Source: an uncultured Muribaculaceae bacterium
GTDB lineage: Bacteria > Bacteroidota > Bacteroidia > Bacteroidales > Muribaculaceae
DNA length: 64,000 bases
Assembly: GCA_910584125.1 (NCBI GenBank)
Contig: CAJTXU010000009.1
Coordinates: forward strand, 1-64,000
Reading direction: 5' to 3'
Within the stretch, counting starts at the first letter, position 1. The number at the start of each line of letters is the position of its first letter. Made by a program: the position numbers and the translations under genes. Positions 1-8,354 of the stretch are shown piece by piece. The notes under the pieces were generated by a model. It did no database searches, was not told where the DNA came from, and was given only the letters and a program-made list of their open reading frames with translations.

Positions 1-115
1 GATGAACATCAAGATAGCCCGCAACTACCTGATGTATTCCCGCTGGTTCACCGACACCCCCGCCGGGGAGCAGGCCGAGAACGCACGCGAAGTCGCCGCC
101 GAACGCGAGAACTGA
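1..115 (+). CDS. C-terminal end of an unidentified protein (cut by window start)
   Basis: An open frame enters from the left edge and stops at TGA 113-115. The visible part is about 37 residues, charged and rich in Ala, Glu and Arg near its end (it finishes AAEREN). An ATG lies at position 2, but nothing upstream is visible, so it may be internal. No family is recognisable from this fragment. The stop codon lies inside a long inverted repeat shared with the convergent phosphatase gene. Confidence 0.5.
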   Translation, partial: MNIKIARNYLMYSRWFTDTPAGEQAENAREVAAEREN

Positions 116-166
116 GACAGTGAGGGCCAAAGGCTTTAATGCCTTTGGCCCTCACTGTCTCAGTTC
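109..166. terminator. Perfect 26-bp inverted repeat, bidirectional terminator
   Basis: The left arm 109-134 and right arm 141-166 are perfect reverse complements of 26 bp, with the 6-base loop TTTAAT. The arm begins GAACTGAGACAG and ends CCAAAGGC. It sits exactly between two convergent genes and contains the stop codon of the left one. A hairpin this strong between convergent genes is best read as a shared terminator, although there is no long T tract on the plus side. Confidence 0.75.
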
Positions 167-168
167 TT

Positions 169-909
169 TCAGTTCTCCATCTTGAATTTCTTGCGGGCTT
201 CCTTCTTGGCCTTGGCGAGCTGCTTCTGGAAGTCCTTGTTGGCGTGGAGCGCGGCCACCGCCGCCGCTCCGACGACGCGGCCCGCGTCGACGTCGCTCTG
301 ATAGTGCGCGCCGCATATCACGCGGCTCTGGCCGAAGTCATAGCCCCGCTGCATGATCTGCTGCTTGCGCGCCGGGTTGATCTCAGACAGAACAAGCGCC
401 GTGGCCCAGCCGATCGAGGTGTGCCCCGAAGGATAGCTGCCGTTCTTGCGCAGCGACGGCTCATCGGCCGGAGTGGCCGACTGCTCGTGAAACACCATGA
501 ATGGCCGCGGACGCATGTAGTGGTTCTTGGCCGTGCGCGTGGCCAGGTCGCCGGCGTCCTCTCGCATCGTGTTGATGAGCTTGTAGATCTGCGGGGCATT
601 CTCCGGGGTCAGGACCGCCCCGAAAGCCTCGCTGAAGTCGCGGTCGAGCCAGCCGTCACCCAAATTGGCGTCAGTCACGGCACGCGCGCCGCGCTCTGTG
701 CCCCGCATCGACTTGCCCCACTCATACTGCTCGCGGTCGTAGGCATAATGGGCCGAAAGCGTGTCGGGCGGAGCCGGCAGGAACTCCTCGCTGTCGACGA
801 CATCGGTGAGCATCAGATAATACCTGCCCGGGTCGGTGGCATGGTCCTGCGCGACTGCAGGAAAGAGAAACGACATGGCCAGGGCCATGCAAAGTAGTGA
901 CTTTTTCAT
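169..909 (-). CDS. PAP2-family (class A type) acid phosphatase, secreted
   Basis: This 246-residue protein begins with a signal peptide of about 20 residues ending PAVAQ, so it should act in the periplasm. It carries the whole PAP2/class A non-specific acid phosphatase signature. Lys128 is followed six residues later by Arg135-Pro136, PSGH lies at 160-163, and Ser195-Arg196, His202 and Asp206 form the SRx5Hx3D block. These residues bind and transfer phosphate in PhoN-like enzymes that remove phosphate from monoesters. Alternative substrates are lipid phosphates such as undecaprenyl pyrophosphate, but no membrane helices are present after the signal, which favours a soluble acid phosphatase. 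It is convergent with the gene cut at the left edge. Confidence 0.88.
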   Translation of the reverse strand: MKKSLLCMALAMSFLFPAVAQDHATDPGRYYLMLTDVVDSEEFLPAPPDTLSAHYAYDREQYEWGKSMRGTERGARAVTDANLGDGWLDRDFSEAFGAVLTPENAPQIYKLINTMREDAGDLATRTAKNHYMRPRPFMVFHEQSATPADEPSLRKNGSYPSGHTSIGWATALVLSEINPARKQQIMQRGYDFGQSRVICGAHYQSDVDAGRVVGAAAVAALHANKDFQKQLAKAKKEARKKFKMEN

Positions 910-948
910 AGCAAAAACGCTTTATGGTTAATTTTTTTCGTAAAATAT

Positions 949-979
949 TTTGTCAATCGCCTAACTTTAACTAATTTTG
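949..979 (+). promoter_or_regulatory. Bacteroidetes sigma-ABfr-type promoter for rpsU
   Basis: TTTG at 949-952 is followed after 19 bases by TAATTTTG at 972-979, an exact match to the Bacteroidetes -33/-7 pattern. Transcription would begin near 985, leaving a GC-rich leader of about 110 bases before rpsU. Confidence 0.8.
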
Positions 980-1095
980 CACGCTGCAAGGCATAGTGTA
1001 GCGGGAGGTGGAATCGCCCCGCCGGGGTGGAACCGCCGCTGACGGCCTTCTAAAATAGATAACAAACAAAACTCAAAAATTAATATTCACCAAAC

Positions 1096-1287
1096 ATGAT
1101 TATCGTACAAGTAAAAGAGAACGAGAACATCGAGAAAGCTTTAAAGAAATTCAAACGCAAGTTTGAGAGAACGGGCATCATCAAGGAACTCCGTGCGCGC
1201 CAGGCGTTTGAGAAGCCGTCGGTGACGAACCGCAAGAAGATGGTGAAAGCGATCTACGTTCAGCAGCTTCGTCAGGCAGAGCAGTAA
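1096..1287 (+). CDS. rpsU: 30S ribosomal protein S21
   Basis: This 63-residue basic protein reads as S21, beginning MIIVQVKENENIEKALKK followed by the family's Lys/Arg-rich FKRKFERTG stretch. S21 is a small late-assembly protein of the 30S subunit near the anti-Shine-Dalgarno region. The length is normal. A strong promoter lies 120-150 bases upstream, and xerC starts 100 bases downstream, the usual Bacteroidales order rpsU-xerC-hpf. A short GC hairpin (CGGCGA/TCGCCG near 1325-1340) sits between rpsU and xerC without a T tract. Confidence 0.95.
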   Translation: MIIVQVKENENIEKALKKFKRKFERTGIIKELRARQAFEKPSVTNRKKMVKAIYVQQLRQAEQ

Positions 1288-1387
1288 GAAGTCTCTTTCA
1301 CTTTCGCACCATACATGATCGGCGCGGCGACTGGTTCGCCGTGCTGATTTCGTGCGTCCATTCATATCGGCATAACAGTCCGCGCCC

Positions 1388-2284
1388 ATGGAGATAGACG
1401 ATTTTCTAAGCTGGCTCGAGGTGGAGCGGCGCGGCAGCGCCCACACCGTGGAGGCCTACGGCCGCGACCTGCGTCAGTTCTCCGACTGGCTCTGCGCCGA
1501 CGGCTCCCCCTTCGACGCCGGCAGCGTCACCGTCTCCGACGTGCGCGCATGGATGGGGGCCCTCGCCTCCGAAGGGCTCAAGGCCGTGACGCTGAGACGC
1601 AAGGTGCAGAGCGTCCGCGCCTTCTACAACTGGGCGATGAAGACCGGACGCCTCGAGCGCAATCCCGCCGCCGACGTCACGCTGCCCAAGAAGCGCCGCA
1701 AGCTGCCCGAGATCATCAGGGAGAAGGATATGGAGGAGGTGCTCGACGCCGAACCCTCCGGATTCCGCGCGCAGCGCGCGCACCTCGTCCTGTCGATGCT
1801 CTACTCGCTGGGCCTGCGTCAGGCCGAGCTGCTCGGGCTCGACGACGACGACATCGACCTGCGAGCCGGCGAACTGAAGGTCACCGGCAAGCGGGCGAAA
1901 CAGCGAGTGCTCCCCGTCCCGCCGCAGCTCTGCGACGAGATCGCCCGCTGGCAGGAGGCGCGCGACGCACGCTTCCCCGACTCGCCCCGACCACACCCGC
2001 TGCTCGCCGGCCCGCATGGCCGCATATCGAAACAGGCCCTCTACGAGACCGTGCGCCACGCCCTTGCCGGGGTGCCCACGGGCCGACGCAGCCCCCACAC
2101 GCTCCGCCACACGTTCGCCACCGCCATGGTGGGCCACGGAGCCGACCTCGACGCCGTCCGCGAGATGCTCGGCCACGCATCGCTCGCCACGACACAGATC
2201 TATACACACCTAAGCATCAGCGAGCTAATGGCCGGATACAGCCACGCGCATCCCCGCGCCGCAAAAAAAAAGAACGAAGACTAA
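1388..2284 (+). CDS. xerC: Tyrosine recombinase XerC-type
   Basis: This 298-residue protein has an N-terminal SAM-like DNA-binding domain (about 1-90) and a C-terminal catalytic domain with the full tyrosine-recombinase set: Arg144, Lys168, His237, Arg240, His263 and the nucleophile Tyr272 in TTQIYTHLS. Xer enzymes resolve chromosome dimers at dif together with a partner recombinase. The housekeeping position next to rpsU and hpf, and the lack of phage or transposon genes, favour the XerC role over a mobile-element integrase. The C-terminus ends in a basic run (AAKKKNED) that overlaps the start of the AT-rich hpf promoter region. Confidence 0.93.
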   Translation: MEIDDFLSWLEVERRGSAHTVEAYGRDLRQFSDWLCADGSPFDAGSVTVSDVRAWMGALASEGLKAVTLRRKVQSVRAFYNWAMKTGRLERNPAADVTLPKKRRKLPEIIREKDMEEVLDAEPSGFRAQRAHLVLSMLYSLGLRQAELLGLDDDDIDLRAGELKVTGKRAKQRVLPVPPQLCDEIARWQEARDARFPDSPRPHPLLAGPHGRISKQALYETVRHALAGVPTGRRSPHTLRHTFATAMVGHGADLDAVREMLGHASLATTQIYTHLSISELMAGYSHAHPRAAKKKNED

Positions 2285-2306
2285 CAAATATCTGCAAAAT
2301 TTTGTT

Positions 2307-2314
2307 TATCTTTG
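2307..2314 (+). promoter_or_regulatory. Putative -7 box for hpf
   Basis: TATCTTTG at 2307-2314 matches TAnnTTTG and lies about 85 bases before the hpf ATG in an AT-rich gap. No good TTTG is found 19-21 bases upstream, so only half of the promoter is convincing. Confidence 0.5.
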
Positions 2315-2398
2315 TACAAAGAAGAGGACAAACGGCCCCGCCGGGGCCCGGAAGTCCCCGCAAAGCACTCCAGTTCTAACGTATAAAACAACCCGACT

Positions 2399-2689
2399 AT
2401 GGAAGCAAAGATCAAAGCGATTCATTTCGACATCTCCGAGAAGCTCGTGAACTTCATCAACAAGAAAATCGACAAACTCGCCCGACGCTTCGATGCCGTG
2501 ACCGAGGCATCCGTGACCCTCAAGGTCGTGAAGCCGGAGACAGCGATGAACAAGGAGGCCGGCGTGAAGCTTTCGGTACCCCCCGCCGACGACCTGTTCG
2601 CATTCAAGACCGCCGACACGTTCGAGGAGGCCGTGGACCTTTGCCTTGACGCCCTGGAGCGTCAGCTCGAGAAGAACAAAAACTGCTGA
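2399..2689 (+). CDS. hpf: Ribosome hibernation-promoting factor, short form
   Basis: This 96-residue protein has the HPF/RaiA (S30AE) fold signature, with an N-terminal strand-helix (IHFDISEKLVNFINKKIDKLARRF) and a later FEEAVDLCLDALERQLEKNK helix. Short HPF binds the decoding centre of idle 70S ribosomes and helps them dimerise or stay silent in stationary phase. It lacks the C-terminal dimerisation domain of long HPF. Its TGA (2687-2689) overlaps the mltG ATG by one base in TGATG, so translation of the two is probably coupled. Confidence 0.92.
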   Translation: MEAKIKAIHFDISEKLVNFINKKIDKLARRFDAVTEASVTLKVVKPETAMNKEAGVKLSVPPADDLFAFKTADTFEEAVDLCLDALERQLEKNKNC

Positions 2690-3747
2690 TGGAGCGGGAG
2701 AAGCCGCAACAGCAGCGACACAAGGCAGGCGCCGGCAGGAAGATGCTTTTCATCCTGCTGGGGCTTGCCGTGTGCCTGATCGCGTTCCTCGTGGCGATCT
2801 ACCCGATGGTGTCGGTCACCGCCGGGCGGAGCGCCGACATCCGCATTCCGGCCGGTGCCACCGCCGAGAACGTGCGCGACAGCCTCGACAGATATCTCGG
2901 CCCGGAGTTCGCCCGCAACGTGATGCGCCTCGCACGCCTGCGCCACACCGACTTCTCGCGCCGCCACGGCTCGTATGCCGTCACGGAGGGCATGAACGTG
3001 CTCGAGGCCACCCGCAAGCTCACCTCGGGGGCGCAGACCCCCGTGCGGATCACGATCAACGGCTTCCGCAGCCTCCCGCTGCTCATCGAGCGCATCAGCG
3101 CAAAGATGGAGTTTCCCGCCGACTCGCTGCGCACAGCTCTGGCCGACCCGGCCCTCATGGCCGAATACGGCCTGACGACCGAGCAGGCGCTCTCGCTCTT
3201 CGTCGACGACTCCTACGAAGCCTATTGGACGCTGTCGGCCCGCGACCTCGTCAGAAAAATCGGCGAGAACTACCGCCGCCTCTGGGACACCGACCGCACA
3301 CGCGCCGCCGCCAGCCTCGGACTCACCCCTGCCGACGTGATGACCATCGCCTCGATCACAGACGAGGAGACCAACAGCCGCGGCGAAAAGGGAACGATCG
3401 GACGCCTCTACATCAACCGTCTGCACCACGGCATGAAGCTCCAGGCCGACCCCACGGTGAGATTCGCCGTCGGCGACTTCACCATCAGACGCGTCTCGCG
3501 TGCCGACCTCCGCACCCCGTCGCCCTACAACACATATCTGAACGCCGGACTCCCCCCGGGGCCGATCCGCACGACCAGCGCGGAGACCGTCACGGCGATT
3601 CTCGAAAGCAAACCCAACAATTACCTGTATATGTGCGCCAGCGAGGACTTCTCGGGCACGCACAATTTCGCCTCGACCTACGAAGAGCACCTGCAGAACG
3701 CCAGACGTTACCAGGCGGAGCTCGACAGGCGCGGCATCAAGCGCTGA
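2689..3747 (+). CDS. mltG: Endolytic peptidoglycan transglycosylase MltG
   Basis: This 352-residue protein has a short cytoplasmic basic segment, one transmembrane helix at about 19-42 and a periplasmic YceG-like domain. The catalytic region contains ASITDEETNSRGEKG (221-235), in which a conserved Glu follows the family's SIxxEE/KET pattern, then YINRLHHGMKLQADPTV (241-257) and PYNTYLNAGLPPGPI. MltG cuts nascent glycan strands and sets their length. Its start overlaps the hpf stop by one base and its TGA overlaps the next ATG by one base, so hpf, mltG and the DUF4421-like gene look like one transcription unit. Confidence 0.93.
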   Translation: MEREKPQQQRHKAGAGRKMLFILLGLAVCLIAFLVAIYPMVSVTAGRSADIRIPAGATAENVRDSLDRYLGPEFARNVMRLARLRHTDFSRRHGSYAVTEGMNVLEATRKLTSGAQTPVRITINGFRSLPLLIERISAKMEFPADSLRTALADPALMAEYGLTTEQALSLFVDDSYEAYWTLSARDLVRKIGENYRRLWDTDRTRAAASLGLTPADVMTIASITDEETNSRGEKGTIGRLYINRLHHGMKLQADPTVRFAVGDFTIRRVSRADLRTPSPYNTYLNAGLPPGPIRTTSAETVTAILESKPNNYLYMCASEDFSGTHNFASTYEEHLQNARRYQAELDRRGIKR

Positions 3748-4907
3748 TGCTCAGACTCGCGATTACCCTCATATTGTCTATGATGCTCGCCACGGCGTTC
3801 CCGGCCGCGGCGAACGCCGACCTCGACCTCTCGCTCGACATCGACGCGTCGGCCGCGACCGTCGTGCCCGACAGCGTCAACATGCCCCGCGACGTCCGAT
3901 ACTCGTGGAAGCAGCTGCTGCGCCAACGCCGACTGAAGGTCAACGACGAGTCAATCGAATATCCCCCTTTCATCGACTTCTGCCTGCGGGTCTACCGCTG
4001 GGCCGAAGACAATTTCAACACCTACAACCCCGACTACGTGGCCGGCACCGGCAAGCACGGAAAGGTCAGGCTCGTATCCGACAACTGGACCGACACCTAT
4101 CTCGTGGAGTTCAGCAGCGGCAAACCGCTCTTCATGGCCAGCAACCTGTATTGCAACATCGGTTTCCAGGCCAACTACTCGATCCTCAGCCTCAGCTATT
4201 CGGTCGACATGAACAGTCTGCTCTCCGACCGCACGGCGCAGCACAAGAAACTCGGTTTCTCGTTCTCCTGCTCGCGCATATACGCCGACGCATACTACTG
4301 GAAGAACACCGGAACCACCAAGATCCGCCAGATCGACCTTGGCTCGGACAAAGACAAGCAGTATGAGGACGTCCCCTTCGACGGCCTCAGCTTCAGGGCC
4401 TACGGCGCCATGGCCTTCTACATCTTCAATTACAGCCGGTTCAGCTTCGCAGCCGCCTACAACCTGTCGAACTACCAGCTGCGCAGCCAGGGCTCGTGGA
4501 TGCTCGGCGCCAGCGGAACGCGCTACGACTGCAGCTTCGACTTCACCAAACTGCCCGAATACATCCTGGAGAACTCGAAAGTCCCCAAGGAGACCTACCG
4601 CCTAAACTACAACTCGGTCAACGTGACGGGCGGTTACAGCTTCAACTGGGTGATGAACCGCCACCTGCTGTTCAACACCACAACCCTGCCCGGCATCGGT
4701 GTGTCGTTCTCTCACAGCGACTCCACCACGGGCCACCGCACGTTGCTCTCGCTCGCCGTGCGCCAGATGCTCTCGCTCACATACACCAACCGACAGTTCT
4801 TCATAACGGCCAACGGCTCGTTCCACGGCAACCTGCTCCCAACCACCGGCATGCGCTTCAACTCCGGCATCGTCAACTTCCAGGTCTCGACCGGGGTGCG
4901 GTTCTGA
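3747..4907 (+). CDS. DUF4421-like secreted protein, probable outer-membrane barrel
   Basis: Starting at the ATG that overlaps the mltG stop, this 386-residue protein has a signal peptide (about 1-24, ending AAANA). A longer upstream open frame exists but runs through mltG in another frame and is not used. The mature part alternates hydrophobic and polar residues in many aromatic-rich strands and ends in VSTGVRF with a C-terminal Phe, as outer-membrane beta barrels do. The motif DNWTDTYLVEFSSGKPLF resembles the DUF4421 family of Bacteroidetes, whose function is not known. The family call rests on recall of these features. Confidence 0.7.
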   Translation: MLRLAITLILSMMLATAFPAAANADLDLSLDIDASAATVVPDSVNMPRDVRYSWKQLLRQRRLKVNDESIEYPPFIDFCLRVYRWAEDNFNTYNPDYVAGTGKHGKVRLVSDNWTDTYLVEFSSGKPLFMASNLYCNIGFQANYSILSLSYSVDMNSLLSDRTAQHKKLGFSFSCSRIYADAYYWKNTGTTKIRQIDLGSDKDKQYEDVPFDGLSFRAYGAMAFYIFNYSRFSFAAAYNLSNYQLRSQGSWMLGASGTRYDCSFDFTKLPEYILENSKVPKETYRLNYNSVNVTGGYSFNWVMNRHLLFNTTTLPGIGVSFSHSDSTTGHRTLLSLAVRQMLSLTYTNRQFFITANGSFHGNLLPTTGMRFNSGIVNFQVSTGVRF

Positions 4908-4937
4908 ACAATCGCAAAGACATATCACACGACACTT

Positions 4938-5834
4938 ATGACAGAAGACGAAAGATACATGACAAGAGCCCTGCAGCTCGCGGCCTGCGGGGCGGGACAC
5001 GTGTCGCCCAACCCGATGGTGGGCGCCGTGATCGTCGCGCCCGACGGCCGCATCATCGGCGAGGGCTACCACCGACGCTACGGCGAGGCGCACGCCGAGG
5101 TCAACGCCATGGCCTCCGTGGCCGAGGCCGACCTGCCGCTCATCGCGCGCTCCACGATGTATGTCACCCTCGAGCCCTGCTCCCACCACGGCAAGACACC
5201 GCCATGCGCCGCCATGCTGTGCCGCCGGGGCATCGCCCGTGTGGTCATAGGCACGGGCGACCCCAACCCGATGGTATCGGGCCGCGGAGTCGAGATGCTC
5301 CGACAGGCAGGGATCGAAGTCACAGAGGATTGTCTGCGGAGCGACTGCCGCGCCATCAACGTCCGCTTCTTCACCGCCCAGACGAAACGACGCCCATGGA
5401 TTCTGCTGAAGTGGGCCGAGGACTCCCGGGGTCGCATGTCGCTGCCCGACGGAGCTCCGCTCCGCATATCGACGCCACTGACCTCGACGCTCATGCACGC
5501 CGAGAGGGCGCAGTGCGACGCCATACTCGTCGGCACGGGCACGCTGCTCGCCGACAACCCGCGCCTCGACACCCGTCTCTGGCCCGGCCGGAGCCCACGC
5601 CCGGTCGTGTTCCGCTCGCCACGCCTCGACGACCCGGAGACCCGCCGCCGTCTGGCCGTCTTCAGCCGCGATCCTATCGTGCTCGACCCCTCCATGACGC
5701 TCTGCGACAACATGAGCCTCCTCTTCGAACGCCACGGCGTCACCTCGCTAATGGTAGAGGGGGGACGGACGCTGATCGACTCGTTCATCACGGCCGGATT
5801 GTACGACAGAATCAGGGTGGAAAAAGACTGCTAA
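4938..5834 (+). CDS. ribD: Riboflavin biosynthesis deaminase/reductase RibD, short C-terminus
   Basis: This 298-residue protein has an N-terminal zinc deaminase domain (His52-Ala-Glu54, Cys81 in PCSHHGKTPPC, Cys90) and a reductase domain starting near 150 (WILLKWAEDSRGRMS). RibD deaminates and then reduces the pyrimidine product of GTP cyclohydrolase II in riboflavin synthesis. Typical RibD proteins run to about 330-370 residues. Here the chain stops at GLYDRIRVEKDC, just where the last strands of the reductase domain would normally follow, so that domain is probably shortened. No frame after the stop restores the missing part. Confidence 0.88.
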   Translation: MTEDERYMTRALQLAACGAGHVSPNPMVGAVIVAPDGRIIGEGYHRRYGEAHAEVNAMASVAEADLPLIARSTMYVTLEPCSHHGKTPPCAAMLCRRGIARVVIGTGDPNPMVSGRGVEMLRQAGIEVTEDCLRSDCRAINVRFFTAQTKRRPWILLKWAEDSRGRMSLPDGAPLRISTPLTSTLMHAERAQCDAILVGTGTLLADNPRLDTRLWPGRSPRPVVFRSPRLDDPETRRRLAVFSRDPIVLDPSMTLCDNMSLLFERHGVTSLMVEGGRTLIDSFITAGLYDRIRVEKDC

Positions 5835-5891
5835 AATTCCTTAAAAAACATTTTCTATTGTATTTATAGCGACAATTTCGCGGATAAATGC

Positions 5892-5899
5892 TAAATTTG
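5892..5899 (+). promoter_or_regulatory. Putative -7 box upstream of the DUF6242-like lipoprotein
   Basis: TAAATTTG at 5892-5899 fits TAnnTTTG and is followed by a leader of about 105 bases. A clear TTTG at the right distance is missing. The rest of the 177-base gap after ribD shows no gene. Confidence 0.45.
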
Positions 5900-6011
5900 C
5901 AAGTTGAAATGCACGGCACAAGAAGGCCCGACGCCTCCCGACAGCCGTGAAATCAAGCGAAAGCCGCCATGACTCGCGTCACAGCGGCCTGATAATGAAT
6001 ATTATAGAACT

Positions 6012-7517
6012 GTGAACCACAAAAAGCACTTCACTACAATCGGACTCGGAGTCCTCATCGCGGCCGCCGGAGCGGTGTCTTCGTGCAACAAGGATTCGGA
6101 CTCTCTCTCCTATCAGGACCCGGTGAATCTCGCCGTGACCGAATTCACGCTCGACGCCGATGACGACAACCCGGGGCTGGACTCCGTATATTTCTCGATC
6201 GACCTCGAGCGGCGCATCATCTTCAACGCCGACTCGCTGCGCAAGGGCACCCGCGTCAACAAGGTCGTGCCCAAGATCACCTTCAGCGGCGAGGTGAGCG
6301 AGGCCGTAATCGTGATGTCGGGAGGCTCGACCCGCGAGGGCGAGGTGGATTTCCGCGAGAATCCCACCGACTCGATCGACTTCACCGGCGACGTCACCCT
6401 CAGGGTCAAGGCGGCCGGAGGCACGATCGGCACCGAATACCGCATCAAGGTCAACGTCCATAAGCTCGACACCGACACACTGGTGTGGAACGACATCGAC
6501 TATATGGGCATTTCGACGCGACTCCCGCAACCGCGCGCCATGAAGACCGTGCAGTGCGGCGACAAGGTGGTGTCGCTCGTCGAGGAAAACGACGGCACCT
6601 TCTCACGCTCCGAACCGGTGTCGCTCACAGACTTCACCTGGAATGTCAGCAAAGTGTCGTTACCTTTCGCGCCAGACGTCCGCACACTCTCGGCTTCGGA
6701 CGACCGTCTCTGGGCTCTCGACTCAGAGGGGCGTCTCTGGACCGGCGACCCGTCCATGACCACATGGACCGACACCGGCGAGATATGGACTGCCATGATT
6801 GGAACATACACCGGCACGGCCGTGGGTCTCAAGGCCGTCAACGGAACGGAATATTTCGCCCAATATCCTCTCAAGGACCTGAATGTCAAGGAAGTGCCCG
6901 TCGATTTTCCGATTTCGGGATTCTCCAATTTCGTCACCCTGACCAACAAATGGACATCCTCGCCGGTGGCTTTCTTCACCGGCGGCCGGATCGTCGACCG
7001 CGACAAGCCGCTGAGCAACGCCACGTGGGCGTTCGACGGCTCGGAATGGATCAAGCTCAGCTCAGGCGGCATACCCGCCCTGGAAGGGGCCTCGATCATA
7101 CCCTACTACAATTTCAGACCCTCGGCACAGGGCAACTCGATGATAGAGTATCCCGTCTGGATGCTCATCGGAGGCCGCATGGCCGACAGCTCGTTCAACC
7201 GCACGGTCTATATCTCGTACGACAACGGCGTCAACTGGACCCGGGGCACGTCGAGCCTGCAGCTCCCCCCGGAGATTCCGGCCCTGGCATACTGCGACAA
7301 CGTCGTGGCCGAGATCGAGAAGAGCTATGACCTGTCGGCCGGCTGGCAGAGCCTGCGGCGCGGCCCGCAGCGCATCAGATATGAGGTGGACGGCAGCGTG
7401 ATAACCTGGGGATGCCCCTACATCTTCCTCTTCGGCGGATACCAGCCGGACGGCACGCTCAGCACCAACGTCTGGCGCGGCGTGCTCAACCGCCTCACCT
7501 TCGCTCCGATAATCTGA
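6012..7517 (+). CDS. DUF6242-like surface lipoprotein with propeller-type repeats
   Basis: This 501-residue protein starts at GTG; no in-frame ATG is available nearby. It has a lipoprotein signal (AAGAVSSCNKD, Cys about residue 25), so it should be anchored in a membrane. An Ig-like N-terminal domain (about 35-160) is followed by repeated segments such as LPQPRAMKT, DDRLWALDSEGRLWTG and TWAFDGSEWIKLSSGGIP that look like kelch-type propeller blades, ending in YIFLFGGYQPDGTLSTNVWRG. This layout resembles the DUF6242 family of Bacteroidales, of unknown function. A glycan- or protein-binding role is only a guess. Confidence 0.7.
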   Translation: MNHKKHFTTIGLGVLIAAAGAVSSCNKDSDSLSYQDPVNLAVTEFTLDADDDNPGLDSVYFSIDLERRIIFNADSLRKGTRVNKVVPKITFSGEVSEAVIVMSGGSTREGEVDFRENPTDSIDFTGDVTLRVKAAGGTIGTEYRIKVNVHKLDTDTLVWNDIDYMGISTRLPQPRAMKTVQCGDKVVSLVEENDGTFSRSEPVSLTDFTWNVSKVSLPFAPDVRTLSASDDRLWALDSEGRLWTGDPSMTTWTDTGEIWTAMIGTYTGTAVGLKAVNGTEYFAQYPLKDLNVKEVPVDFPISGFSNFVTLTNKWTSSPVAFFTGGRIVDRDKPLSNATWAFDGSEWIKLSSGGIPALEGASIIPYYNFRPSAQGNSMIEYPVWMLIGGRMADSSFNRTVYISYDNGVNWTRGTSSLQLPPEIPALAYCDNVVAEIEKSYDLSAGWQSLRRGPQRIRYEVDGSVITWGCPYIFLFGGYQPDGTLSTNVWRGVLNRLTFAPII

Positions 7518-7663
7518 ATCCAATCCAACCAATCCCGAATTATCCCGCTTCGTCCCAATATATCCCGATTTGTCCCGATTCGTCACGATTCGTCACGATA
7601 AGTCAGGACAAAACAAGACAAAACAGGACTAAGCCTGACAAACCAGACAAAACCAGAATAATC
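7518..7663. repeat. Degenerate intergenic repeat with about 10-base period
   Basis: From about 7545 to 7663 the gap is made of near-repeats of ten bases such as TCCCGATTTG, TCCCGATTCG and TCACGATTCG, which then change into their rough complements ACAAGACAAA and ACAGGACTAA. The first half can pair with the second. Similar tracts occur at 29049-29124 and 32730-32828. There is no gene in this stretch. Confidence 0.75.
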
Positions 7664-8350
7664 TTGAAAAAAACGACCCGACTCATATTGGCCCTGCTGC
7701 TCGCGCTGACCGCCCTGGTGCCGGCCCGCGCGCAGGAAGACTACAGGTTTGACATCGGCGCGGGAATCGGTATGACCGGTTATCTCGGCGACGCCAACAC
7801 GGCCAACATGTGGTCGAGCCCCAGCTGGGACGCCGAGATACTCTTCCGGTATATCGTCAACCCTCGCATCAACCTGAAGACCAACTTCTATATCGGTGGC
7901 CTCAACGGTGACTCGTCGAAGATGGAAAACGTCTTCCCCGACGCCGCCAACTTCAAGTTCTCCACCACATTCTACGAACTCGGCGAGATGTTCGAGTTCC
8001 ACTTCTTCAACTACGGCATGGGCGAGTCATACCGCAAGCTGAAACGCTGGACTCCCTACATCACGGCCGGCGTCGGCGTCACCGCCTGGAGCGTCGACTC
8101 CAAGGCCGGGGCCGCCTTCACGATTCCGCTCGGCGTCGGCTTCAAGTTCAAGCCCTCGCTGAGATGGAACCTCGGGCTGGAGTTCCTGATGAAAAAGACA
8201 TTCAGCGACAAGCTCGACGGCGAGGCCCTCTCCGACCCGCTGGGCATCAAGAGCTCGTTTATGAAGAACACCGACTGGTACTCGACGCTGACGCTCACCA
8301 TCAGCTACGAATTCAGCAAGAGGTGTGCCGTTTGCAACTACAAAGACTGA
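7664..8350 (+). CDS. DUF6089-like outer-membrane beta-barrel protein
   Basis: The protein reads KKTTRLILALLLALTALVPARAQ at its start, a clear signal peptide, but the only start codon in place is TTG at 7664. It has 228 residues. The mature region (DYRFDIGAGIGMTGYLGDAN, GVGVTAWSVDS, WYSTLTLTISYEF) has the alternating strands of a small barrel. In Bacteroidetes a DUF6089 protein commonly sits just before uppS and bamA, exactly as here, suggesting a part in outer-membrane assembly that has not been defined. The ten-base repeat tract runs right up to the start codon. uppS follows 4 bases after the stop. Confidence 0.75.
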   Translation: MKKTTRLILALLLALTALVPARAQEDYRFDIGAGIGMTGYLGDANTANMWSSPSWDAEILFRYIVNPRINLKTNFYIGGLNGDSSKMENVFPDAANFKFSTTFYELGEMFEFHFFNYGMGESYRKLKRWTPYITAGVGVTAWSVDSKAGAAFTIPLGVGFKFKPSLRWNLGLEFLMKKTFSDKLDGEALSDPLGIKSSFMKNTDWYSTLTLTISYEFSKRCAVCNYKD

Positions 8351-8354
8351 CGAG

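Noticed and set aside
1388..2284. Phage or transposon integrase
   Set aside because: The recombinase has the size and neighbours (rpsU, hpf) of chromosomal xerC, with no attachment site, phage or conjugation genes.
4496..5869. Long open frame overlapping ribD and the DUF4421-like gene
   Set aside because: It is in another frame from two well supported genes and its translation is rich in Arg, Pro and His as expected from a GC-rich shadow.
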